A DNA stretch of 64,000 nucleotides from Monomorium pharaonis (GCF_013373865.1 NC_050468.1:22896774-22960773); one strand, 5' to 3'; counted from the first letter of the stretch, positions 36,808 through 49,619 are shown. Notes: generated from the sequence alone by a model not told the origin. Made by a program: numbers and translations.

Positions 36808-39800
36808 ATGGACGATTCCTTGCTGACGGGTAAATGTTTCAAGCTACAACTGTACACTATCGGAAGTTAATTGCAAATTTTAATTTAACGAAATTTCAAT
36901 GAAATGGAATATTCCGAAGATGCTCATTTATTAACTTATCATTATAATCATTTATAGTAATTTTTACCATTTGCGATTTGATGTTTTGTAGAGGATACTG
37001 AGGTACTTGCAAACAAAGAAGAGCATTATGAGGTAATAGATGAATGCATGGAGGAAACAGAGACATCTGAAACAATGCAAGAGTCAGAACAGACAGAAGT
37101 TGTAACTTGTCCAGAGTCGGATATTGTGATGCAGCAAGATCCTGAGACTTATGCTGGTAAGATTTTGTTACTAATAAGAAAGTTTCTAAACTCTTGTTAT
37201 GCCATTACCGTTACAGTTACTTTTTTGGTAACGAAATGGCAACAATACTATATATATTTATTTGTAACAATCAAATTGATATTTTTACCATTATATATGT
37301 CCAATATATATGTATGATACACATGCATAAGCAAATTTTAAAATAAAGCATTATGTCTGATCAATAATTAAAATCATCTCTTGTTAAATTAGTTGATCAG
37401 TGATATAGATAATTGGGTGTTACTCTAAAAAAAGAGATAATAAGTTTGTTGAAAAAGTAATAGAAATTGTAATGATTTACTTTTTGAGTTGCTTTTTAAA
37501 AGTAACTTTTGTAACATAAAGTTTTATATGCAAATTGGAACATATTTCTTAAAACTTGAGTGCATTCCTCTTTTAGGATCCAATCTATAATGGGTGTAGT
37601 AAGCTTTAAGCCATAAGGAATTGATCAAGGCTGCGTTCCAATATTCACTGCCACTACTGAAAATCTGTAGTTTATGTCACATTATAGATTTTCAGTACTG
37701 GCAGTGAATATCGGAACGCAGCCCAATTAATTGCTGCTTTCCATTTACATGAAAACTCAGATAATTCTCACTTGTGACGTCATAACTTAGTTGAATGTAC
37801 GTTCCTTTTGCATTCTCACAAGTGAGATTGAACTGAGTTTATACCCACAATCTGAGCGATTTTAAGACCTTGTGCTTTACTGAGTCTCACATTAAAGTAC
37901 TGAGCATATTCTCACTTATGCGTTCCTTTTAATCATTGAGTAATGACATCACTATGTGAATATAAAATACCTTATTTGATTATTCTTACATTTAACTGTT
38001 ATTGGTTAATTTCGTATTGCTTGAGGTTTAGCCCGGATCTACAATAGGTGTAGTAAGTCTTATGCCATAAGAAATTGACCAATTATAATCGAATATGAGA
38101 AGAATAAACGAATATAATTGGTTAATTCCTTAGGGCTTAAGGCTTACTACATCTATTGTAGATCCGGCCTTATTACACCTATTGTGGATCTTAACGCTTA
38201 CAATGCTATTGAAAATATTTTAATAATATCTAGGATGAATTTGAATAATAATATAAACAAGAATAATTGTTTATATAATATTAAACAGACAAATAATGCT
38301 TGTACGAGTATTGTGAGTATTGCGAGCGTTAAATGAAACGCTGCATCTCTTGTGTTTATGATCCGAGTTGCAATGCCAAACATAAAAGTTACTAGAAAAT
38401 TACTAACATCTCCAGTAATCTTCTAGTTTTTATATTTGGTATTCAACCACGTTATCGCATGGGCGGAAGAATGTACGTATCACATTTCAAAATATAAAAA
38501 ATTTTTTTAATTTTACTAATTGTTCTATTATTACGTTTGAATATCTTTGTAAAATTTGAATATAATTTTCAGACTAAACGTTATTTAATTTTTTTATCTT
38601 TATTTAATTTTTTGTTTATCCTGGAGTCTTATGTAAAATCGTAATAAAATTTGTATTATTAATTTTCTAATTTGATAAGAAAATAGCATTACGAATTAAA
38701 TTAAACCTTGTACGTATACTAATAAAAGTTTAACATTTACTTGTTTATAAGTTATTTATAAGGGTCGGTTGTTCCAACTTCTTGGTAAACTTACCTACCA
38801 GGTAAGCATGTGTCTATCCTCACATTTCTTTTCTTAAATAAATACAAACAAACATATATTTACCTGATAAGTAAATTTACCAAGAAGTTGGAACAACCGA
38901 TCCTAAGTTGTATAGACTAACCTAAAACTGGTGTAAAATAGTCATTTTTGCTGCATAAGTCATTAATGCCAATTTTTTTCTTTTTTTGGCACTTGATTTT
39001 AAAACTAGAAATCAGTTATTTACGATCAAATTTTTTGTTGTTGATTCGAAAAAGAAAAAATCTAAGAAACCTGCACTTTTAACCATGCTATTGCAGAACC
39101 AAAATATATTAAACATATATAAGCAAGGTCTACATTAGTTCTTTTTCCACATGCAAAAATTGAACTTTTTGTATGATTCTCTCCTCTGTTTCTCTACAAA
39201 AAGAAAAAAAATTAAACTCATTAAATTTTGGACTCCAAGGAAAAACAGTGCGATGAGTTACAAAAGGATAATTTACACAATCCTATGAACGTCCCACTAA
39301 TTGCCGATATACACACACACACATGAGTAAAGAGGATATTCATTTTAATGTGTAATTTAGTTCCGTCCCCAAAATATGTAATTTAAATTCGTGATTTAAT
39401 ACGGAAGATGATCTGATGACAGATTGAAACATCTATTTATTTATATTCATTGTAATCAAATAGAAAGATTTATACACCAAGATCCTGTATTGGCTCATTA
39501 GCCTTTTACCAAAGAAACTTGAAAAAAAATTATTCAAGAAGTTCAGTCTTAAGATATGGGAAAAGAATAAATCTATTATCAAATTTCGAGCTGAACCTAG
39601 AGACAAGCTATTCCTCACAGATGTGCATTCAAAGTTTTATCAAACTAAACTTTGTGAATGTTGCAAGTATTTTTGCTATATTGTGGTTTCAATTTTGTGG
39701 TTGAATATATGTATGTTATACGATGAATTAAAATCAGTCTAATTGAAATCAGTTACCAATCTCTTTCTAAGTGTCATTTAAATTTATTAAAGTGTTGAGG

Positions 39801-39950
39801 ATTTTTTATATTAATTGTTTATCTTTATAAACATTAGTTAATTGCAAACATGTTTTTCCCTTTGATATGTTTCTTAAAAATAAATTATTTTAATATAAAC
39901 ATTCCCATGTTATCATATATCAAGTAAAGACTATAATTTCTATAAAGAAT

Positions 39951-39999
<49 letters not shown>

Positions 40000-42900
40000 A
40001 GAGAGAGTACATTTGTATACATTTTACACTATACTGTGACTGGATAATTGTTTTTATTTAGTTCAACTTTCAGAGTTGTCCAATGAAGCATGTACCTTTT
40101 TTCTTTAACATTCTTTTTAAAGAAGAAAATATTGCCTTTAGACAGCACCGTATCATTTGAAATATATAACATTGAAATTTTACTTTACAGTTTAACTCAC
40201 AAAAAGTTTAATTTGATAATAGTTTAATCAAATGATTGGCTCACAATCAAAATTCAGTTTGAGGCTTAGCTTAATGTAAACTCAGCAAACTTTGTAATTA
40301 ATACTTGTATGAAATATACATTCAAACAAATATTACTGCAATCTATAATTTGTGTTTGATTATTGTAATAGAGAATATAATAATTTTGCTCAAATAAAAT
40401 ACGAAGGTATTGAAACTATAACAATCTTTCAATATCAAAAGCATGAATTTATGTGTAGCATTTCTTGTATAATATAAAATATATATAATAATATAAAACG
40501 CTTATATTACAGATAATATAAAATCTGATGATAACGACACAAATAAATTGACTCCTGTAAGAATGGAATGTGATCAAGAATTGAACAATGATACTGATTT
40601 CACTGCTGATATTAACTTAGATGAGTTTGATGGACAGAAAGAGGTAACAGATGAAGATGTAATGCACCATTTGGATGTGATAGAGAACATTGAATTAGAT
40701 CCTGAAACTTTTGGTGTGGATCAGTGTATGAAAGAAACTAATCAATCAGATTTGTTTACAAAAGAAAGAGAAGAACAAGAGGAAGAAAAAGATGAGGTAA
40801 CAGTGATCGAAGAAGAAGTAGAAGAAAAGTGGTATGAAATAAAGGTATATTAGTTTAGCTTAAATTTTTTTGTAAAATATGTTAAAATTTGTAAGACACC
40901 ATTATACATGATTTTTTTACCAGCTTGCAGAGAAAAATGATCTTTTAAGAGAAAGACTTTCGAAATTAGCTCGAGTGTTAATAGTGTCTTATCCTTCTTA
41001 TGAGAAATGGTTAGAAAGAATAGAGAAAATAGAAGGATCACCTATTTGTAAAATAGATCCAATTCGACGTTGTTCATTAAAAAAACCAAATACTAATAGA
41101 TGGAAGTTTCAATGTAAGTACGAAAAGTATCTTGAAAATGTTTTACATTATAATTTTTGTTTCAAGTATAGTTATATGTTATCGAACAAAGCATACAAAA
41201 AATTGGTAAGTTTGTACATTTGATAATAACCATAAATTTTTATTTTATATAGTATATATTATAACAGTATATAATAAGTATACGATTTCTTATATACTTT
41301 CTATATTTTTTAATATAGAAATATAAAAAATAATTCATAGATTACATGTATTTAACATTAATACTTATATCTACCGCAGTATTAATATATTAAAACAATT
41401 TTTGCAACAAATTGCATATAATATAGATGCAACATAATTTATTTTTGGCAGGGATAAATAACTTTTATTTCTATGTATACATACAATATTACAATGTTCT
41501 ATATTGATTTTTTATATAAAAGAAATTGCAAATATAAACAATTAAATAGAATAAAGACATTTGTTAATATATTGTAAAATATATCTTTAATATGATATAT
41601 ATATATATGTTTGTGTGTGTGTGTGTGTGTGTGTAGGCAGAAAAAAATACAAACAGGAATCTATAAAACAAGAAAGCGATCCAGATTCTTCTATAAGTAA
41701 TAATTCTCAAACATTCTGGCAACTTGAACCAATTGGAATAGGAGCTGGTAGTACCGATAATGTAAATGAATTTTCATTTCCTGCTTTTGTATTAACAGCA
41801 GTCAAGGTAAATTTATTACAAAAAATTTTTTTTTCTATATATTTTTGTATAAAATGAAAACTCTTATTAATCTATACATATTTGTTACATATGAATGTAA
41901 TTTATGTTTATTCTAAAAAATTTGCTAAGTATTTAGCTCTTGAACATATACATATTCATTCAAATATCTTGTAAAAACTGGAAATCTGAATAATTATGAA
42001 CAATAACATCAGATATATACAACAAATACAAATAATTCTACCTTTTAAATCTTAATGTATATAATTTATACCATAAAAAATTATTTAAATAAGATGATTA
42101 GTTTAAAAAGTTATACAATTTTAATAGTCACACGTAATAAAACCCACTTATATGACAAAATGCAAAGGTGAATATTGAATTTGTATCATGTACTATAAAA
42201 GTATATATATATATATTAATAGAAAGTATATACACACATATATATATATATATATATACAGTGTATTTATATTCATATATGTGTGTGTGTGCGCGCACGC
42301 GTACACGTGTATATGAATATATATAAATAATATATATATAAAAAGGAAGCCTTTATGGAAATCTAATTACGTGCAATAGAATGATTGCATTTACGGTTGA
42401 TAACCAAGCAATAAGAATAATAAATAAGAAAATACGCATATGATAAATTATATATTAAACATATATGCATAAAATAACAAAAGAAAAAAAAAGAAATAGA
42501 AAAGGAAAGCTCATTACAATAGCTGCAATATAATAAACCACTTGATAGAAATTTCCATTATGGACGATACATAACTTTCTTTTAATAAATAAAGCAATGC
42601 TTAAAATAAAAATTATAAATGTATAAAAGATAAATATATTAAAACATACAAAGCACAATATTATTCGATATTGAACGGTAAGTTCAATAAATTAAATATC
42701 ATACGCCTCTTGATACTTATATTACATTATTACACCAAATGAATAAGAATTTACTTTTTGGAGAAAAGAGAGAGAAAACTATGGCTATTAATACATATGC
42801 ATAGCACATATTGATACTAAGGATTACTTATATTTATATAGAATGCAGATAATGTCTGAAGATGGAATTATACATATATCCAAGGAAAATGGAGCATTGC

Positions 42901-43628
42901 AGTTTGATAAACATTATGATTTAAATGACTAATATAAATATGTATAATATGATACAAGTAATAAACACAAAATGATTACTTTAATAATAAAAACAAGTTT
43001 ACATATGTAAACATAAAAGAATTATCTAATATATTATTTAACATATTTATAAAAATAATCTTTTTTAATATAATAATAATAAATTACAAACAAAATGGTG
43101 AAATGATAAAAACAATTTATGGTGCAAAAACGCAACATAATTTATGATAAATCTGCATGACTGATATTATATTTTTACAATTAAATTATTCTAATATATA
43201 TCTATATATATATATATCTATATATATATATATAATCTCTATATAAACACATATCATATATACATATGTATATAAACACATATATAAGGTGCTCCACAAA
43301 TTCGCGAATCAAGATATTATAGTATAAAAATTACAAAAATAAAATAATTTATAAATTTTTATTTCAAATCGTAATTTTTTTATTTTAAAGTTACCAATCA
43401 CAAACTATATTTAGTCAGTCTATGAACTCTACTTGATGATATTTGTAATTGTATAATAGCTGAACATATAGTCATCTAAATGTATTTTCTGATTAATTAG
43501 TTTTAAGTTTTTATATCTCAAAAACTACCTTTTAAAATAAGTATTTACGAATGATTACAAATTTACTTAATTTTTTGAGATTTGTTTTCTGTAGTATTTT
43601 GATTCGTTAATTTCGAAATATCTCGTGC

Positions 43629-43666
<38 letters not shown>

Positions 43667-46600
43667 TTCCTTAAATGCAAAAAGGCACAGCTTATACTAA
43701 CTTAGAGATAAGTTATGCCAGGGATATAATACCGATATATTGGTATATAGATATTTGAAGATTTTCTTCAAACAACTGTAACTGAAGACACGATTTCTTC
43801 TGATCCATTGGACATATCTATGGATATTGACACAAAAAAAGATGTTGATCAAGATAACAAGCAACAGTGGTTGTGCTTGTTAGTACGTTGCAATAGCAAG
43901 GATGAACTCATGCTCTTTGCAACTGGAAAAAATATTAGTCGTAGTACTATGGATCGTTTAAAACAGACATATGAGTCTGGTCCTGGAAAGAATTGTAACG
44001 TCAAATCTCTCTATTGCAAATCATTGAACAAGTAAGAACTTTCCAAAAAAGAGAAAATAAATTAACCGAAATCAGATAGCAGAAATTTGCATGTCTCACT
44101 GCATTCGTTTCAGACGCGATGATAAAGTCGTTACGACATTCTTAGTGGGAGCAGAAGCTCTAGACGAAACTGTGGGTAATCTGAAAGTGCAGCTTGCGCC
44201 AAAGACAAACTTTTGGTGTAATGCTGCAGGTGCGTGGAATGTAGTAAAAGCAGTCTCAGACCTGCTTGAACCCTCGAAAAAAATTACAGTACTTGAAATC
44301 GGTTGTGGAATTGGTGTAATTGGACTTACAATAGCATCTGTAAGTACTTATATAACTTACATAAAATATATGTAAGTAAACGCATTATTAAACAATTCAA
44401 ATGAGGCGTTTTCACATATTGTAACATGCGTTATGTATACACATAAACGCAATGTTAGACAAATCAATGAACGAATAATGAACATATTGCATTATAACAG
44501 AAATGTCGAGAAGTGATAGGAGTTGATTCACCTTCGGAAGTAGAAGAAGCTGAAATGACGTGTGAAATAAATCATATATACAATGCATCGTTCATAATGG
44601 GATCTCCATCTGAAGTTGTAAATAAACTAAATTCTGCGCGTGATTTATACAATAAAACTCGTACGACTTATTGTATAGTCAATGCGGGCACCAATATGGG
44701 TAGAGGTACGCAAAATTGATTTTTGTTAATCATTAATATTATTTGTAGTATTGGCAATTAATCAATACTTTCAGTCACAATATATCTTACGATTATAAAA
44801 CTCTAAAGTTATGATATCTTTTAGCTATTGAAGTTATGACATGCTTAAGAAAAATTACTTCTCTTCGACGTATTGTAATGGTCACTACGTTGACAAAACA
44901 ATCGGTTCGAGCAATATTAGAACTAGCGCGGCCTATAGAACAAGGGCTCGGTCATCCATTCATGCCAGTTCGAGCATGTGTCGTTGATACATTGCCTACT
45001 GGATCTCATTTCGAAGTAGTTATCCAAATGGAACGAAGACTCATGCATAGGCTTACGCAACCGTGGTTCATCAAGATGCTGGAGGAAGAAAGCAAATCGT
45101 TAGCCAACACAAAAACTTTAGAAAAGAAAGTCAATAATGATAAATTTGAAAATGCTGAGGCACGAATAAGAAAAAATCCGTTAGCGAAACCTGAACTTGT
45201 TGAAAAAACTAAAACGTTGCTTGCAAAGAAAATAACTAAAGCAGTAAAAACTGGTTCAAGTTCACCAATAAAGGGTTCACCAACAAAGGGTTCACCAGCA
45301 AAGGGTTCACCAGCAAAGGGTAAAATGATAAAATTAAAGCGGGACCATTCGCCCGATATTATAGAAATAAAAAAAGTGCCTAAGAAAAACGAAAAACCTG
45401 GATTTAAATCAGGGCAGCAGGGTAAGTTTGGTGATATAAAACTAATAGACATTATTTGATATTATACATACACATATCTAATCGATTTTTTATTAATCAG
45501 ATGTTACAGCTAAGAAAAAGAATTGGTTTCATGAAAACTCAGCACTTCGTATCAATCCATTATTTGAGAAAAAAGCAAGGGAAAATAAAGAACAAGTTGA
45601 TTTAAGAGAAAAATTGTTGAGTAACCGAATTGACACAGATCTAATACAGAAGGTAAATGAGAGTCGAGAAATTCTTGAAGCAGCCAAAGAAAAATTGAGC
45701 GGTCCATCTCCCACGGTTGATGCAACGACCGCTAAGGAATTAAAAAATGTGTTGAGCTTAGTTCTCGACCAAACTAACAAACTTCAGACTCAATTGCCGC
45801 GTTCAGTGTGGGATCGCATCGCGCCACCTGAGCCTGAGCCAAAGGGTTCAGTAAGGAAAGAGCTTGATGACGATCCTCTTTTGAAAGGACGATTTGTGCA
45901 AGAAACTCGTGCTCAGGATATTGTTATTACTACAGCAAACAAAGAATACTTAGAAACTGAAGATAATAAGCCGAAATTTAAAAAATATCACAACTTACAA
46001 CCACTAGAGCCAAATATGGTAATGCCGGTATCAAAAAAGTTTAAATCCAACAATAATAGAACGGAATTCTCTCAAAAAACATTTGACAACAGAAATAGAC
46101 AACAAAACCAAGATAATTCCTGGAATAGGAATAAAAGTTTTGATGGAAATCGTTGGAACAACACAAGTTCTATGAGAAAACCTACCTCTCCTATGAAAAG
46201 GCAGGATTTATCGTTTAGACAACGAGCATCACCATCGGATAGATTTTCAATGGACAAGCGTCCGTTACTATCACCACCAAGACGCCCAAGCTCGTCGCCC
46301 AGGAGACATCTTTCCCCAGATAGGTCATATCAAGTACATGAATCTACACCTCCTCGAGAATATTCTCAGAGACGGCCAATATCGCCACTAAGAATAATGG
46401 TATCTCCTTCTAATGATAGAATTCATGAAATGCCTACGCCATCTAGACATTCGTTCTCACCGCTTAATCGAACAATGTCTCCGCCAAGGCGACCAATGCA
46501 AACATCAGGCCGATCAATGTCACCTATTAGACGGCATATGTCGCCGCCAAGGCCACAGTTATCTCCACCGAGACGACAAGTGTCGTCCATGGAGTATGAC

Positions 46601-47701
46601 TCATCCGTGAGACAATTATCTTCGGAAAGAAGACCTTTGTCGCCTATGGGCAGAATGATGTCTCCGTCAAGATCAAGAGATATGATTGCATCGCGACATC
46701 AGTCGCCTCCCATGAGACACTTTTCGCCACATCGAGTATCGGTACGGGGTACTTCGCCCGTAAGGCGACAGCAATCCCCTTCAAGGCGACAACTATCCCC
46801 TCCAAGGCGTCAACTATCTCCTCCAAGACGCCAACTATCTCCTCCAAGACGCCAAGGTTCACCAAATAGATTTGCGGATGAATGGGATATACCAAGTCGA
46901 GGTGCTGCTATTGAACAGAGCAGCACTTGGCAACGGTCTATGAATGAAAGATCGGAAAATGTTTGGCGTAATGAGAGACAACCAACAACGAGCGAAAATT
47001 GGCAAGCTTTGTCTGATAATGATAGATATCGTAAACCGACTAACCAAGATAAGCCCTGGGATGTTAGAGAGTCCTCATCTCATGGAAATTCATGGAATGC
47101 AAAACCGAATATGAAAGAACAATGGCAGACTTCGGACAATAGATGGCCTGGTCCATCCAGATCAGGAATTGGTGATGATAATTGGAATCGAAGCAAAGAA
47201 AGCCTAAATAGTCGCAACAAGGAACCTTGGATGAATACAAATAAACCACGATGGGAACAGCCACAGTCTAACGAATGGAATCAAGGAGACAAAGACGATT
47301 GGAATGATCTTCCGGAAGACGCTCGGGATCCCTGGGGTGATGAAGGTAATCTTGGGTTGCAGGACAGATGGATGAACGATAATCAAGCTGCATCATCGAT
47401 CAATTGGTCCAGAGAAGCTGACAAAGGAAATTCTTGGGCAAAATCTAAAGACAATTGGCAAAACAAGTCGCAAACATTTCCAGCAAAGTCGCTATGCCAA
47501 AATAACAATAATCCGAACGTAAATGACTCCCGTTGGTTATCTTTAAACGATATGAATAAAAAGATACCATCATCGACTAATTGGCAAGGAGGCGCCAATA
47601 ATGTTGGAACCAACATTGGAACCAACGTTGGATGGCAATCAAACTATGGTTTTCAACCACAGCGCTCTTTTGTGCCCAATTTGTTTAAGGATCGACGTTA
47701 G
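36808..47701 (+). CDS. TRMT2-like pseudo-methyltransferase with SP/RR-rich and Trp-rich C-terminus
   Basis: Ten exons: 36808-36829, 36992-37156, 40513-40844, 40924-41113, 41637-41806, 43751-44031, 44114-44339, 44501-44705, 44825-45421 and 45501-47701. The frame closes to 1462 residues. Residues 1-160 are acidic; a KLAEKNDLLRERL helix follows. Residues about 220-600 align from memory with TRMT2A/B tRNA uracil-5 methyltransferases: the SAM-binding motif EIGCGIGVIGL (about 448) and GVD are kept, and the distal Glu (594) is kept. The DPPR motif reads NAGTN, and the catalytic-Cys motif SCNP reads TTLT (551-554), so uracil methylation is unlikely. Then come GSP(A/T)K repeats, an SP/RR-rich segment (about 957-1180, including four LSPPRRQ units) and a Trp/Asn-rich tail. 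The role is unknown; nuclear RNA binding is inference. Confidence 0.82.
37629..37723. mobile_element. Fold-back MITE with GGCTGCGTTCC end (CAA duplication)
   Basis: Left GGCTGCGTTCCAATATTCAC then TGCCACTACTGAAAATCT; the right arm is the inverse, nearly perfect. CAA on both sides (37626-37628 and 37724-37726). It has inserted into a half-copy of the 38031 family (37577-37625). Confidence 0.82.
38031..38169. mobile_element. Fold-back MITE (GCCCGGATC end, TTA duplication)
   Basis: Left GCCCGGATCTACAATAGGTG; right inverted GGCCGGATCTACAATAGATG. Arms of about 60 bp run to CCAATTATA. TTA on both sides (38028-38030 and 38170-38172). A partial relative precedes the 37629 element. Confidence 0.82.
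38762..38903. mobile_element. Fold-back MITE, family B copy 2 (TAA duplication)
   Basis: GGGTCGGTTGTTCCAACTTC at the left, inverse at the right; TAA on both sides (38759-38761 and 38904-38906). Internal GGTAAGCATGTGTCTATC and TTTCTT-AAATAAATA blocks match the copy at 12013. Confidence 0.85.
39955..39994. repeat. (GA)20 microsatellite
   Basis: Pure GA run inside intron 2 of the TRMT2-like gene. Confidence 0.96.
41612..41636 (+). promoter_or_regulatory. (TG)11 tract joined to the 3' splice site of exon 5
   Basis: The dinucleotide run ends TGTAG, so the splice AG (41635-41636) directly closes it and there is no ordinary pyrimidine tract. Frame requires this acceptor: using the next AG (41639-41640) would give an immediate stop. 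UG repeats at a 3' splice site are known TDP-43 binding sites in CFTR exon 9; the parallel here is inference. Confidence 0.55.
41807..43750 (+). other. Intron 5 of the TRMT2-like gene, TA/TG-repeat rich
   Basis: Contains TA runs at about 42204-42320, 43197-43245 and 43640-43667 with short TG/CG runs. An imperfect inverted pair (CGAATCAAGATATT near 43304 and its inverse near 43600) may mark a decayed fold-back element. No exon was found. Confidence 0.55.
46770..46858 (+). repeat. In-frame 21-bp coding repeat (LSPPRRQ)
   Basis: Four nearly identical heptapeptide units at the end of the SP/RR-rich segment of exon 10; unit CTATC(T/C)CCTCCAAG(A/G)CG(C/T)CAA. The last two copies are identical, so copy number may vary between individuals. 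Confidence 0.9.
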
Positions 47702-47833
47702 ATAAGACGTTAGACAAAATATTTTATTATACTTAAAGTAATAATCGTTCAGCATTGCTGTTAACTTTCAATTTATAAAATAAAACACGAGTCTTTTTTA
47801 GATATTAAAAATGCAGTAAAATATATGATGTCA

Positions 47834-47839
47834 AATAAA
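47834..47839 (+). terminator. Candidate polyadenylation signal of the TRMT2-like gene
   Basis: AATAAA about 130 bp after the stop codon; a second AATAAA-like word lies near 47778. Either could serve. Confidence 0.4.
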
Positions 47840-49619
47840 GTTATGTATTCCAGTGTGTGTTAAAATATGTATCTCCGTATTGTGATTTTTATGAAAATAA
47901 TGCAATTTTTTTGTTTTTATTTTTGCTTCTATTTTTGTTGTAAATCAATGTTTATGATTTGTAGTTTTGAGCCTAAAATTGAAATGTATCACGTTCATTT
48001 GTCATTCTTCCCACTTTATAGCTCTTTCGTAGCGGACGATGATTCGATAAAGGATGAGATTAGTTTGAAATTATAAAAAATTTTGTTAATACCTTTTTTG
48101 TTTTGTTACAACTATATAACATTTATATACTAGTTATGTATACTTAAATTATACATATAAAATTATATGTATATTACATGTTTATGTACTTTTGTAATTA
48201 CATATATAATTTAGATTAAGAATAATCTTATAATACAATATTAATAATATATTTTTAAAGACATTAAAACTTATCTCAAATTAGTCTGTCTCTTAAACCA
48301 AGTTCTCATATTATGAGAAAATTATGAAAATTAAAACAGCAATGGATATGCACGAATATCAACGCATTTCAATTTCAAGTCTAAAACTATAAATTTTGAA
48401 CGGCACTGTTGTAAATGATATTCATATAATAACACAATTTATTAATATGTGTTCCAATTAAGGGAAGCAATACTATTTATCCCTTTTATGTGAATGTTAT
48501 TGATTAGTTATATTAGTTTTGCAATGAGAGAAATAAAAATAGGCTACACGCATGAGGAACATTGTACATACATAACAGCATGAATTGATACGTAATAACT
48601 GTTGATTGTATCTCAAAGTGTTTTTTAGAATAAATTACATATAAGTTAGCATCTCATATATTTTGGTTTAATTTTTGAAATTACATATGCGTTGTATCTT
48701 AAAAAGTTATATGCGTTATTATATTTTAAAAAACTGAATAACAATGACTATTTTTTAAAGATAAAATTTGTAATATTTTGAGTTAAATAAAGTTCAATAA
48801 TGGACATTATTTGTCATAAATTAAACGTAAAAATAAACAAAACTAATTTTTTTCATACTATATTTTTATATTTTAGTAGGAAATTCTTCAGATAGTTCTT
48901 GTGGATATAAAAATGCATATATATTACTCTTCTCGTTACAATTTATAAACAAGTTTAGTCTTATATGCATTTATGTACATTTACGATTTTAAACTAGCAT
49001 AATCAATCATGCCATTTGTGATTTGAAGAACAAATGTCAATATTTAATTATTGAAATTATTAAAGCAATTATAAAATAATCGTTAAAGTTTTTTTTTGTG
49101 ACTAATAAATTTAATCTAATTGAATGAAACATGATATTTGAATATTAAATATTTGGTAATTCTAGTTCGAATTTGCAAATACACATTTCGATCGATTGTT
49201 GCAAAAATAATGTTTTGTAGAAATATTAAAATTTTATTATTCTTTGTGATGTGACATACATGATTACAGTACGATCGACTACATACATTACTATCGTACA
49301 TGACACACTTTTACGATTTCTAGTTGCGGTTGTGTCGATAGTCGGTACGTTCGATTTCTATGTACAGTCTTCAACAGAAACAATAGTTGTTGCAATTGCT
49401 GTAAATTAGTGAACAACAAGTGAGCGTGATTGATTATTATCGTTGGATCTAGCAAATTAACTTCAGTTACAGTTAATACAAAGCAACGACTTGTGTTCTG
49501 TTTTGCTGAACGTATCCGGTGACCGGTTATATTTACGTTGAATACAAGAATAAGAAATTCGTAAGATTTTTGAGGATCATCTCGCAATTTGGAATTCTGT
49601 TCGTTGATAACGACGAGAT
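47840..49619. other. Intergenic stretch before mRpS10
   Basis: AT-rich, with no recognised exon or repeat. The last 350 bp are GC-raised and probably hold the mRpS10 promoter and leader. A 136-codon minus-strand frame there lacks an ATG start. Confidence 0.5.

Larger units (their letters stand above)
37157..40512 (+). other. Intron 2 of the TRMT2-like gene, MITE-rich
   Basis: About 3.4 kb intron holding three complete fold-back elements (37629, 38031, 38762), fragments related to them, and a GA repeat. Fragments at 37735-37960 (TTGCTGCTTTCCATTTA, TCTCACTTGTGA) match, inverted, parts of 35700-35830. No extra exon was seen. Confidence 0.6.

Noticed and set aside
45006..45452. 148-codon antisense frame
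   Set aside because: Shadow of exon 9 of the TRMT2-like gene, whose frame, splice sites and motifs are clear.
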